Of a stretch of 64,000 bases of DNA, positions 1 to 8,094 are shown in pieces. The notes below the pieces were generated by a model. It worked only from the letters and a program-made list of their open reading frames with translations, had not been told where the DNA came from and ran no database searches. Each line of letters opens with the position of its first letter. The stretch's first letter is position 1. Source of the DNA: CAWGGS01 sp046704745 (lineage in GTDB: Bacteria; Desulfobacterota; Desulfobulbia; Desulfobulbales; Desulfocapsaceae); contig JBJKRL010000043.1 in the NCBI GenBank assembly GCA_046704745.1, forward strand, positions 1 to 64,000, read 5' to 3'. The position numbers were made by a program, and so were the translations under genes.

Positions 1-219
1 CCTAAATTGATATTTTCCTGTTCCGGCGCAGCCGATGTCGGAGCATTGGCCGACCAAGCGGCACGAAAACTGACCCGCGAGGGAGCCGGCAAAATGTTTT
101 GCTTGGCAGGAATAGGTGGTCGAGTCAACGGCATTATGAAGTCAACCGAGGCCGCATCTTCTATTCTGGCTCTCGACGGCTGTGCCCTTGATTGTACGAA
201 AAAATCACTCGAGATTTGA
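1..219 (+). pseudogene. DGC-domain putative zinc-binding protein, truncated
   Basis: The frame is open from the window edge, so the true start lies upstream. The visible part has the Cys-Ser-Gly-Ala-Ala-Asp-Val-Gly segment and the DGCALDC motif that name the DGC family of small cysteine-rich, putatively zinc-binding proteins, which often sit in arsenic or metal-resistance clusters. The reading stops abruptly about ten residues after DGCALDC, where intact family members continue for some 30-40 residues. The next homologous sequence in another frame belongs to a different gene (ArsC-like), so this is a 3'-truncated remnant at a rearrangement junction. Family assignment is from motif recognition. 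Confidence 0.6.
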
Positions 220-221
220 TC

Positions 222-353
222 GAAGTTTATTCCGCGGGAGTCGAGGTCCACGGACTCAACCCGATAGCTGTTGATGTTATGGCGGAGGCCGGCATCGATA
301 TCTCCGGACAGACATTAAAACATGTCGATACGGTGAAAGATATACCCTTTGTC
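222..353 (+). pseudogene. Arsenate reductase (LMW-phosphatase type) internal fragment
   Basis: The translation (residues such as VYSAGVEVHGLNPIAVDVM followed by AGIDISGQT) matches the middle of thioredoxin-coupled ArsC enzymes of the low-molecular-weight phosphatase fold, which reduce arsenate to arsenite. The N-terminal P-loop with its catalytic Cys and the C-terminal redox cysteines are both missing. At about position 350 the frame runs without a stop into a cation-diffusion-facilitator sequence, giving a chimeric open frame that cannot make a working reductase. It lies between a DGC fragment and a CDF fragment, so it is one tile in a mosaic of decayed metal-resistance genes. Confidence 0.6.
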
Positions 354-796
354 GTGATCGAGGCCGGTTATGGTGTCATGTCCCATTCTCTTGCCCTGGT
401 GGCAGATGCCGGTCACAATTTCAGCGACGTTATAACCCTGCTCATTGCCTGGGCGGCAATGGCTGTGACGAGACGATCTGCTACAGCCAGACACATCTTT
501 GGTTTTAAAAAGGGTACGATACTCGTTTCCCTCATCAGCGCGCTGTTCCTCTGCGCGGTGATAGGAATAATCATTTGGGAAGCTATTGGGCGTCTGCAAA
601 CCCCGTCGCGGTGCAAGGCACAACCATTACCGTAGTTGCGGCAATCGGGGGGAGGGTGATTAAAACCCTCACAGCCTTTATGTTCATGGCGGGGTGAAAA
701 GATGATCTCAATATCAAGGGGTCTTTTCTCCATATGGCTGCGGATGCCGTGATTTCGGCCGGTGCTGTCGTTTCAGGCCTCGATCTGGTTGAGTAA
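345..796 (+). pseudogene. Cation diffusion facilitator (CzcD-type) transporter, frameshifted
   Basis: Starts in the middle of the first transmembrane segment of a CDF zinc/cadmium exporter and shows the hallmark ALVADAGHNFSD (metal-site His/Asp of TM2) followed by hydrophobic TM3-TM4 segments. The frame breaks near 598; a shifted frame continues with NPVAVQGTTITVVAAIG, shifts again near 650, then reads through an in-frame TGA to KGSFLHMAADAVISAGAVV, which carries the second HxxxD metal motif. It ends at a TAA at 794-796, well before the cytoplasmic domain. At least two frameshifts and one stop make it non-functional. Confidence 0.65.
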
Positions 797-1006
797 TCCC
801 TCCTTCTCATCACGGCCTTCGATTTGCTGGATTCGTTATAAAATTGATTCGATATCTTCATTAGAACACATGCTTTCTTACCTCTTTGAATCCCGACAAT
901 ACGATTAGGGATTATCGAAGTCATGATCTGCATCAGAGCATGATAAACGCCGCATGGTATTCCTGCCAACGGTTGGGATGATAAAATGAGTTTTGAGAGA
1001 ACAAGA

Positions 1007-2197
1007 TCAAATTTTGATCCATCCTCTCCTTAGGCAATTGTCCAGGATAACCCCGACCAGGAAGGCTACTCCCATGTTCCACATTGCAAAAGCTGCTACA
1101 ATGAGCATTACATAAAATTCAGATTTCTTCTCGCCGATGTCTTTGACCACAATGGCCAGTTCCGAACCGGCAAAAAACAAAATCACCCCAAGAATTGCGT
1201 TGGGAAATATTTTAAAAATTATGGCAACGGAATCGCTGAAAAAGAGGGCAATGACGATCAAAAGACTCCCCAGAATAACCAAGGCTCCGCCCGTTTTTGC
1301 CCCGAACCTCACATGCCCGGCCATGCCTCCGGCTCCGTGACACATCGGTATTCCACCAAAAAGCGGGGAGCAAAGATTCATGATACCTTGTGAAATGGCT
1401 ATCTTCTTTTCGGTTACCTGCCTATCGGGATAGAGTTCATTGTTTTCGGCGACGATTGCGATAACCGCATTTCCCAAGGTTAACGGGATCTGAGGTATCG
1501 TAAAAAGCAGAGTGCCTTCTATGAGATCATTCCAGGATATCATCGGGAGACTGAATACAGGCAACTTGAACCCGATATGGATCTTGCCGAGTTCCTGCAA
1601 AAATTCAGGATTCATTATCACAGCCGAAACCACGCCGATAATCAAAAGGACAAACATTGCCGGAATTTTGGGGTTCGTCAGAAGAATATAGGTGACGACC
1701 AGAGCAAAGCCGGCAAGAACCGGTGCCGTTTTCATCCGGTTGATTCCATCCACCATAAAGGTGAGCCCGAGTCCCAACATGATGCCGCGAACCACCGGTT
1801 TGGTCGCCAGCTTGGCGATGGGCCGGATAAACCCGGTAAGTCCCGCCAGAAGCCAGAAGAGACCGGTCGTGATACCGGAGGCGTAAAGCGCCGCGGGACT
1901 GATTCCCCCAGCAATGGCCGCCGCCCCTATCGCCTTCATAGGCTGGATCGGCAGAGGTGTCCTGTAATAGAGGCCCGATGCCAGAAGTGTGATGCCAAAC
2001 ATGAAGAGAAGTCCCAGAGAGGGGATCTTCACAATCGTAATATACGCAACGACAAATGGAATAAGGGTGCCTACGTCTCCGAAAGCCCCAGCCAGTTCCA
2101 TTTTGTTGTACGCGTTTTTCGTTTTCGAAAGTCGTGCCTGTTCCGACTCTATCCGGTTTTCCATGGGAATATCCTGAAACTGATTTTTAGATAACAT
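1007..2197 (-). CDS. MOT1-type molybdate/sulfate permease
   Basis: A 396-residue integral membrane protein with about ten to twelve hydrophobic segments. It carries the two conserved MOT1 (SulP-related) motifs: LPIQPMKAIGAAAIAGG near residue 83 and FGGIPMCHGAGGMAG near residue 288. Proteins of this family import molybdate (some may carry sulfate or tungstate) across the inner membrane; no STAS domain follows. The start at 2197 has a GAGG ribosome-binding site about 8 bases upstream. It is divergent from the TunR-type oxyanion regulator at 2310, with a strong palindrome between them, which supports control by molybdate or tungstate availability. Substrate is inferred from family and context. 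Confidence 0.8.
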   Translation of the reverse strand: MLSKNQFQDIPMENRIESEQARLSKTKNAYNKMELAGAFGDVGTLIPFVVAYITIVKIPSLGLLFMFGITLLASGLYYRTPLPIQPMKAIGAAAIAGGISPAALYASGITTGLFWLLAGLTGFIRPIAKLATKPVVRGIMLGLGLTFMVDGINRMKTAPVLAGFALVVTYILLTNPKIPAMFVLLIIGVVSAVIMNPEFLQELGKIHIGFKLPVFSLPMISWNDLIEGTLLFTIPQIPLTLGNAVIAIVAENNELYPDRQVTEKKIAISQGIMNLCSPLFGGIPMCHGAGGMAGHVRFGAKTGGALVILGSLLIVIALFFSDSVAIIFKIFPNAILGVILFFAGSELAIVVKDIGEKKSEFYVMLIVAAFAMWNMGVAFLVGVILDNCLRRGWIKI

Positions 2198-2225
2198 GGG
2201 ATTTAACCTCTACGGGTGTTGACAC

Positions 2226-2253
2226 TATCACGAAAATAATTATTATCGTGATA
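2226..2253. promoter_or_regulatory. Perfect 8-bp inverted repeat, candidate TunR/oxyanion operator
   Basis: TATCACGA and TCGTGATA form perfect arms separated by 12 AT-rich bases, with a further weak dyad (TAATTA) in the spacer. The site lies 29 bases upstream of the permease start and about 57 bases upstream of the annotated regulator start, where an operator controlling both genes would be expected. Assignment to the adjacent TunR-type protein is inference from position. Confidence 0.5.
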
Positions 2254-2309
2254 ATATCAATACCCCTCATCCTATGTCAAGCTTTATCATGGCTTTTGAC
2301 TAATGAATT

Positions 2310-3476
2310 GTGTACAAAAATAAAAAACCTCTCATCCAAGACTCTAGATACGCGTGTAAAAATGGTATGAAAACAGGAGAAAAGACGAAAAACATTCGAC
2401 CTGGATCAACGATATCGCTGACAAAGGAGAGACACCACGGTCGGATTGTTTCAGGTCCCAATCAAGACCAGTGCCTGAATACGGACCAGCTCAACCTTAT
2501 GGAATGCTCATTTCGGGAATGGGTGGAATGTTCTTCACGTGCCGATATACTTCTTTCCCGTCAGCGCATTTTGATCATCTTTCTTTTAATCCGCTACGCG
2601 GGGGCCAAATTGAATGAGGTTTTGGCTCTGAATCTGTCCAAAGACATTGATTTTATCCGACACGCGGTGTTCTTTCACAACACCGGTCTCAGTGAGGAGG
2701 CAGGTGTAAGAGAGGTGCAGTTAGCGGAATCCCTTTCTCGTGAACTCAAAGGAATCCTGGCAGATCCCTCTTTTCAAAACGCCATCACGTACTCTCTTGA
2801 CATTGACCCAGGTTTCGTCCGTCGCAAATTTTACGAACGAGCCCGATCCTGCGGCCTTGAAAAACGGTTGGGGGGGCCTGAAATGATCCGCAAAGCTCGG
2901 GCCGTGGAACTGATGCAAAGAAATATGCCTCTTCCTGCAGTGCAAAAGATATTGGGACATTCGACGCCCAATCTGACATCGTCCTATGTTTCCTTCTCTG
3001 AGGACGAAATCCAGCGGGTTGCAAGGCTGTTTATGGAAAAAGAATCCATGCGAAGGACAAGCGCCAGGAACTCTTTCTTCGGTAAGATTTCGCACATTCT
3101 CAAAGGCGATGTGCAGACACGTGTGGACCTTGCCACTGTTGATGGTCATTCGATCTCTGCAATAATCACTAACGACAGTTCTGATCACCTCGGTTTGAAA
3201 AAAGGTTTGTTGATCACAGGGGAAGTTAAAGCCCCATCAGTACTTTTATACGCCGGTAAAGCTGTCCCCTTGTGTAGTGCAGAAAATAAATTTTTAGGCA
3301 AATTGACAAAAATAACAAAAGGGAAGATCAATACGGAGTGTGTAGTACGTATTTCCGATTCCACTGAACTCTGTGCCATTCTTGCAACTCAGGAATTCCA
3401 AAACAACCCGCTTCTCGAGGGTGACGATGTATGGGTTCTGTTCAGCTGTTTTGCTGTGGTGCTACGACTGGATTAA
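2310..3476 (+). CDS. TunR-type tungstate/molybdate-responsive regulator
   Basis: The N-terminal two thirds resemble the catalytic domain of tyrosine recombinases (LLIRYAGAKLNEVLAL, later ILGHSTPNLTSSYV), but the first catalytic Arg is Lys and the HxxR box is absent, so it should bind DNA without recombining it. The last about 130 residues form two TOBE/Mop-like oxyanion-binding repeats, each with an N(K)-x-(F)GK-type opening. This is the TunR family architecture described in sulfate-reducing bacteria as a tungstate-sensing regulator of molybdate and tungstate transport. It faces the MOT1 permease across a palindromic site. The GTG start at 2310 has no clear ribosome-binding site; an in-frame ATG at 2367 is an alternative. 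Confidence 0.75.
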   Translation: MYKNKKPLIQDSRYACKNGMKTGEKTKNIRPGSTISLTKERHHGRIVSGPNQDQCLNTDQLNLMECSFREWVECSSRADILLSRQRILIIFLLIRYAGAKLNEVLALNLSKDIDFIRHAVFFHNTGLSEEAGVREVQLAESLSRELKGILADPSFQNAITYSLDIDPGFVRRKFYERARSCGLEKRLGGPEMIRKARAVELMQRNMPLPAVQKILGHSTPNLTSSYVSFSEDEIQRVARLFMEKESMRRTSARNSFFGKISHILKGDVQTRVDLATVDGHSISAIITNDSSDHLGLKKGLLITGEVKAPSVLLYAGKAVPLCSAENKFLGKLTKITKGKINTECVVRISDSTELCAILATQEFQNNPLLEGDDVWVLFSCFAVVLRLD

Positions 3477-3524
3477 TGCCTATCCCAGGGATCCGCCAAG
3501 CTCTCTCTTTATGAAGAGCGTATT

Positions 3525-4172
3525 TCATTCCACAAGTTCCTCCAGCTGTGAGCGATCCACGATTTGTATTCGATCTCCGTCAAAACGAACCATGCCTTCG
3601 TTTTCCAGTTCTTTTGCCGCACGGTAGAAGGTCTCATGGGTCATGCCCAAGAGGGTTGCAATGGATTTTCTATGTGCAGGAAGAGCGACCATTGAACTGT
3701 TCTGCATATCAGCAAGCAAGAGAATGTAGCCCACGATGCGCGCCTTGGGAGTTTTGAGGGAAAGTTCTTCGATCTGCCGATGAAGATGGATGACTTTATC
3801 GGAAAGAACGCGGAACCATGCTGTTGCAAATTGGGAATCCCTCTGTATCAACTCGAGAAAGGCGTCCTTCCGGATCAGGCAGACCATGCTGTCTCTCAAC
3901 GGTTCCGCATAACAATGGTAGATATCGGAAAAAAGGCTTGCCTCTGCAAAGGTGCGCCCGGTTCCGGCAATCTCGATGGAGATCTCTTTTCCTTTGGAAG
4001 AGATCCTATAAAGACGAACCGCACCGGTTGTAACAGCAAAAAAACCCTGAGCGACATCTCCTGGAGAAAAGAGAAGCGCCCCCTTTTTGAGCGAGATCTC
4101 TTTGGAGATTCCTTCAAGGCGTGTGACCTGCTCAGTAGAGAGGCCTGAAAATAAGGGAAATTTTTCCAGCAT
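3525..4172 (-). CDS. CRP/FNR-family transcriptional regulator
   Basis: 215 residues: an N-terminal cyclic-nucleotide-binding-like beta-roll (LFSPGDVAQGFFAVTTGAVR), a dimerisation helix near residue 125, and a C-terminal winged helix with recognition helix around RKSIATLLGMTHETFYRAAK. There are no clustered N-terminal cysteines, so it is not an oxygen-sensing Fe-S FNR; DNR/HcpR-like haem sensing is possible but not shown. It lies back to back with chrA, and a CRP/FNR-type palindrome (4235-4252) sits about 60 bases upstream of its start, so autoregulation and control of the chrA side are plausible. Confidence 0.8.
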   Translation of the reverse strand: MLEKFPLFSGLSTEQVTRLEGISKEISLKKGALLFSPGDVAQGFFAVTTGAVRLYRISSKGKEISIEIAGTGRTFAEASLFSDIYHCYAEPLRDSMVCLIRKDAFLELIQRDSQFATAWFRVLSDKVIHLHRQIEELSLKTPKARIVGYILLLADMQNSSMVALPAHRKSIATLLGMTHETFYRAAKELENEGMVRFDGDRIQIVDRSQLEELVE

Positions 4173-4234
4173 AAAGAATTTGTTCCGGACTTCTGCTCAT
4201 TGCTCGTTAGGACTTCTGCTATAAATCTTAAAAC

Positions 4235-4252
4235 GTATGATCCTGATCATAC
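4235..4252. promoter_or_regulatory. CRP/FNR-type palindromic operator
   Basis: GTATGATCCTGATCATAC has perfect 8-base arms around CT; read as TATGAT-N4-ATCATA it has the same spacing as the FNR consensus TTGAT-N4-ATCAA. It sits in the divergent promoter region between the CRP/FNR-family gene (start 4172) and chrA (start 4399). The recognising protein is inferred to be the neighbour. Confidence 0.6.
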
Positions 4253-4398
4253 ACGTTCTTGCCATTTCATTCTACACTGAATCCGTGCAATCCAAGAAAG
4301 GTCGATCACTGCTTTTTGTGCAACGAGCAAAACCGAGACTGATCGTTGTATGCTGCAAAAGCAAAGGGTATACTCAAAAACGGGAGAGCGGGATATCG

Positions 4399-5589
4399 AT
4401 GATGAAGCAGACAGAGGAGCAAGCGAGAAGCCCGGAGCCTTCACTGTTACTTTTGTTCGGTTCTTTTTTCAAACTGGGGTTAACTGCCTTCGGCGGACCG
4501 GCAATGGTGGCGTATATAAGGGACCTGGCAGTCAGGAAAAACCACTGGGTGACGCCGGAGTCCTTCGCCGATGGGATAGCCCTGTGCCAATCCATTCCCG
4601 GGGCAACAGCCATGCAGGCCGCAGCTTACGCCGGCTTGCGCGCCCGAGGCGCCATGGGCGCTTTAGCCACCTTTGTGGGTTTCGGCCTTCCGGCGTTTAT
4701 CCTCATGACGATTCTGTCTGTGCTTTACGCGCTTGGGCATGATCTTCAGCCGGTGGCATCGGCTTTCCGGGGGCTGCATGTGATTGTCGTAGCCCTGGTG
4801 GCAAATGCCATGCTGACCTTTGGCCGCGCTACGATCAAAAACTGGCGCGACACACTCCTGGCTCTCGGCGCCGGCGCCTTCCTGTTCGAACACGGCAACC
4901 CTATCGTCGCCATCCTGGCATCTGCAGGAGTGGGCATGATTCTCTATCACGGGACGACTCTGCCGATCCGATCACTTCACGCAGAGGGGGGCGGCGATGG
5001 GCGACGGGCCGTACGTCCGGTCTTGTGGACCATTTTCGCTGGAGGAGTGGTTATGGTCCTGCTCTTTGTGTTTGAACGCCGATTTTTCGACCTGGCTGCT
5101 CTGATGATGAAGGTGGATGTCTTTGCCTTCGGCGGAGGATTTGCCTCGGTACCGGTGATGTTGCATCAGGTTGTGGATGTGAGGCACTGGATGGACAGCC
5201 GGACCTTTATGGACGGCATAGCCATGGGTCAGGTCACGCCGGGTCCCATTGTCATCACCGCTACCTTTGTGGGCTACAGGGTCGCAGGCTTGGTCGGGGC
5301 CTTTATTGGGACGGTAGCGGTCTTTGCGCCCTCTTTCCTGATGATCTTGATCACCGTTCCCTATTTTGACCGGCTGCAACACTCCCTGCTCTTTCGGCGG
5401 GCGCTGCGGGGCATCCTGGCATCCTTTGTCGGCCTGCTCCTGGCTGTGACCGTTCAGTTTGCCCTGGCGGTCTCCTGGACTGTTCCGGCGATCTTCCTGG
5501 GCATGGCAGCCTTCGCCGCCTTATGGTTCAAAATCGATATCCTCTGGGTGGTGCTGGTCGGAGCGGGTCTGTCGATCTTCATTTTGTGA
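4399..5589 (+). CDS. chrA: Chromate transporter ChrA, two-domain (long) form
   Basis: About 396 residues forming two homologous halves, each starting with the CHR-family pattern: first FKLGLTAFGGPAMVAYI, QSIPGATAMQAAAYAG; second VDVFAFGGGFASVPVML, MGQVTPGPIVITATFVG. The protein is hydrophobic with 10-13 predicted membrane segments and belongs to the proton-driven chromate exporters, though some family members may move other anions. The ATG at 4399 is chosen because upstream residues in this frame are not membrane-like and do not resemble the family. It is followed by an efflux operon at 5675 on the same strand. Confidence 0.85.
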   Translation: MMKQTEEQARSPEPSLLLLFGSFFKLGLTAFGGPAMVAYIRDLAVRKNHWVTPESFADGIALCQSIPGATAMQAAAYAGLRARGAMGALATFVGFGLPAFILMTILSVLYALGHDLQPVASAFRGLHVIVVALVANAMLTFGRATIKNWRDTLLALGAGAFLFEHGNPIVAILASAGVGMILYHGTTLPIRSLHAEGGGDGRRAVRPVLWTIFAGGVVMVLLFVFERRFFDLAALMMKVDVFAFGGGFASVPVMLHQVVDVRHWMDSRTFMDGIAMGQVTPGPIVITATFVGYRVAGLVGAFIGTVAVFAPSFLMILITVPYFDRLQHSLLFRRALRGILASFVGLLLAVTVQFALAVSWTVPAIFLGMAAFAALWFKIDILWVVLVGAGLSIFIL

Positions 5590-5674
5590 TTTCAAGACAA
5601 GGCCTGGGATCGGCAAGCACGCGGAGTCCACCTGGGGGGTATATCTTTCTATATTTTGAAGGAGGAGCCGAGCG

Positions 5675-6949
5675 ATGAAACGGTATTTTATATTTGTGGT
5701 CCTGGTGGCATTCTGGAATACCAACTGCCGGGCCGTCGACATCCATGAGCTCCTGGAGGCGGCCGCGCGGCAGCCGGGCTATGTAGCCAGCGCCTTATCC
5801 GTGGAAGAAAGCGGCCGGCAAAAGGATCTGGCGACGGCCGCCTTGTTTCCGAAGCTGGAAATCTTCGGTCGATTTGAACGTTATAATTCGCCGACCAACC
5901 TGCGCCCCATGCCTCCCACCGAGGTCAATGTTCAGGCTGGAGATTCAATTCCCTTTTCCCGGGAGATCCTGCGCTACGGCCTGAGTTTTTCTGCTCCCAT
6001 CTATGTCCGTGAGCTCTACATGCTGCGGCAGAAAGCGGAGTTGCTGCGGAAAAGGTCCAATACCAACCGGCAGCTGGACCTGATCGGTCGCCAGGCCTCC
6101 GTGGTCTCGCTCAACAGCGCCCTAGCCTCTCTAAAAGCCCTTGCAGCGGCAATAGATGCGCGTCACTCATCGCGTAATAAGACGCTTGAGGATCTGTCAC
6201 TCAAGGTGAAAACCGGAAGATCGCCTGAGTCCGAGCTTCTAAAAATCCGCAAGACTCTCGATGAACTGGACCAGCAACGCAATGAACTGGACATGAAACG
6301 TCTGGATACCCTGCGGGAGATCCACACCCGGACCGGTATCGAACTCACCGGACCGGTTGGGATGACGCTTATTCACCAGCCAAGGGGCACCTCCTATCTC
6401 TCTGCTACTGCCGCGCAATACACCGTCGACGTAGCGCAGAAGGAAGTCGAACGCCGGCAGGCGGCCCGCTGGCCAACCTTGTCGGGAATCGGCTTTGTTT
6501 CCGGAAATGAAGGAGAAGCCTACAACACCGGCAACTCTATCTCCCGGAACTATAACGAAATAGCCCTGGTATTGAAATTCCCTCTGTTTGACCGCACCCT
6601 GAGCACTGACGATTCAATTGCCCGCATTCAACAGGAGAAAGCGAAAAGACAGCTGGAACAGACCCGGCTCGATATGGCGGCACTTGCCGCAACCCTGGAG
6701 CGGAAAGAGCCGGTGGTCGAAAAATCAATCGTCCTGGCTAAACGATCGGTCACGGACAGCAAAAGGCTGCTCGCTGTCGCCCGGGTCGCGGTGCGCTCTG
6801 GCCGCATGACCATGGAAGACTATTTGCGTTATGAAAGCGATGTGCTGGCCGCCCAGGCCGCTCTGTACCAGGCTCGTCAGCAGCGGTGGCAGATCGTTGC
6901 CCAGCAGGCGGTGCTCTATGGAACGGATTTGCAAGGAGTCGTGAAATGA
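5675..6949 (+). CDS. TolC-family outer membrane efflux protein
   Basis: 424 residues with an N-terminal signal sequence (MKRYFIFVVLVAFW..., cleavage near residue 20) and two OEP-type helical repeats rich in Ala, Glu, Arg and Leu, as in trimeric outer-membrane channels. A strong AAGGAGGAG ribosome-binding site lies just upstream. Its stop overlaps the start of the periplasmic adaptor by four bases (ATGA), and the RND pump follows, so this is the outer-membrane exit duct of a tripartite efflux system. Confidence 0.85.
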   Translation: MKRYFIFVVLVAFWNTNCRAVDIHELLEAAARQPGYVASALSVEESGRQKDLATAALFPKLEIFGRFERYNSPTNLRPMPPTEVNVQAGDSIPFSREILRYGLSFSAPIYVRELYMLRQKAELLRKRSNTNRQLDLIGRQASVVSLNSALASLKALAAAIDARHSSRNKTLEDLSLKVKTGRSPESELLKIRKTLDELDQQRNELDMKRLDTLREIHTRTGIELTGPVGMTLIHQPRGTSYLSATAAQYTVDVAQKEVERRQAARWPTLSGIGFVSGNEGEAYNTGNSISRNYNEIALVLKFPLFDRTLSTDDSIARIQQEKAKRQLEQTRLDMAALAATLERKEPVVEKSIVLAKRSVTDSKRLLAVARVAVRSGRMTMEDYLRYESDVLAAQAALYQARQQRWQIVAQQAVLYGTDLQGVVK

Positions 6950-8085
6950 AAAAGCGCATTCTGGTTATTGTTTTTTTGGTCATGGTAGCTGCAATCTGTT
7001 TTATATCGCTGAAAAAAAGGAAAGCCGATCTTGCCAAGGCCCCTCCGGCGCCCGTTCTGCCGGCAGTGGTGGCCACCATTGACCTCAAATCCCATCCTAT
7101 CATGCTCACGCTGCCGGCCATCGGCCTGGTGGCCTCGGATGTTTCAACGGTGCTCTCCACCCGGATCAGCGGCCAGGTGACCGAAGTGCTCAAACAAGAG
7201 GGGGATCCCGTGAAAAAGGGGGAGACGCTTGCCCGCATCGATGCCGCCGACCTGGCAGCCAAAAAGCAGGGTCTTGCACTCCAGCGCCAGGGCATAGTCT
7301 TTCAGATCGAAGCGAAAAGAGCCGAGGTCCAGTCCCTGGAGACGGCCTTAAAAAGCGCCCTTGAGGCCCATGCCCGGACCAAGCAACTGCTCGACATCAA
7401 AGGCGCTTCACCCGAGCAGTACAGCCAGGAACATGCCGAGATCGCAAAGCTGAAGGCCGGCCTGACGGCAGCCCGTGCCAGTATCGAAACACTGCAGAAA
7501 AGTATGGAAACACTGGCCGCGTCCATGCGGGAAGTCGATTCGCAGATCCGGTATGCCGTCCTGGTAGCGCCCATCGACGGCACCGTGAGTCAAGTCCTGG
7601 CCCGCCCCGGCGATCTGGCCACACCCGGCAGGCCGCTCATGAAGATAGCATCCAGGAAGGGGCTTTACCTGAACCTTTCCCTGCCGACCTCGGTCCATGC
7701 CAGTGAAATCATGCTTCGAGACTCTACTCTGCCTCTGAGCTGCAAGGATCAAACCGGAGATACGGGACTGGTGCAGTACGCGGCGCCTTTACCCCAAAAG
7801 GCAGAAATGGTTGAAGGACAATATGTCACTGTCCAGGTGGTTATTTACAAAGGCGCAGGCGTACTCCTGCCCGTCGATGCACTGCTGACAATGGACGGTT
7901 CGTCCTCGGTATTCCTGTTGTCCTCCAGCGGCAAGGCCGAGCGGTTGCAGGTCACCATCAAGGCCCGGGGCATCGAGGGTGTAACGGTCGAACAAGATTT
8001 GTCAGGCCGGAAGGTCATCGTGGCCAAGCCGGATATCCTCTTGCGGGTGGCTGCAGGCGTCCCCGTGATCGCGAGCAAGTCATAG
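6946..8085 (+). CDS. RND efflux periplasmic adaptor (MFP) subunit
   Basis: The start at 6946 overlaps the TolC-like stop and gives an N-terminal membrane anchor (MKKRILVIVFLVMVAAICF). Then come the split lipoyl/biotinyl domain (ISGQVTEVLKQEGDPVKKG near residue 70 and APIDGTVSQVLARPGD near residue 210), a long alpha-helical hairpin between them, and a C-terminal beta-barrel. It links the inner-membrane pump at 8095 to the outer-membrane channel at 5675. Translational coupling on both sides supports one operon. The substrate cannot be read from sequence. Confidence 0.85.
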   Translation: MKKRILVIVFLVMVAAICFISLKKRKADLAKAPPAPVLPAVVATIDLKSHPIMLTLPAIGLVASDVSTVLSTRISGQVTEVLKQEGDPVKKGETLARIDAADLAAKKQGLALQRQGIVFQIEAKRAEVQSLETALKSALEAHARTKQLLDIKGASPEQYSQEHAEIAKLKAGLTAARASIETLQKSMETLAASMREVDSQIRYAVLVAPIDGTVSQVLARPGDLATPGRPLMKIASRKGLYLNLSLPTSVHASEIMLRDSTLPLSCKDQTGDTGLVQYAAPLPQKAEMVEGQYVTVQVVIYKGAGVLLPVDALLTMDGSSSVFLLSSSGKAERLQVTIKARGIEGVTVEQDLSGRKVIVAKPDILLRVAAGVPVIASKS

Positions 8086-8094
8086 GGGGTCGTC

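Noticed and set aside
1577..2194. 205-codon plus-strand frame
   Set aside because: Antisense shadow of the MOT1 permease; hydrophilic, low-complexity composition and no start signal.
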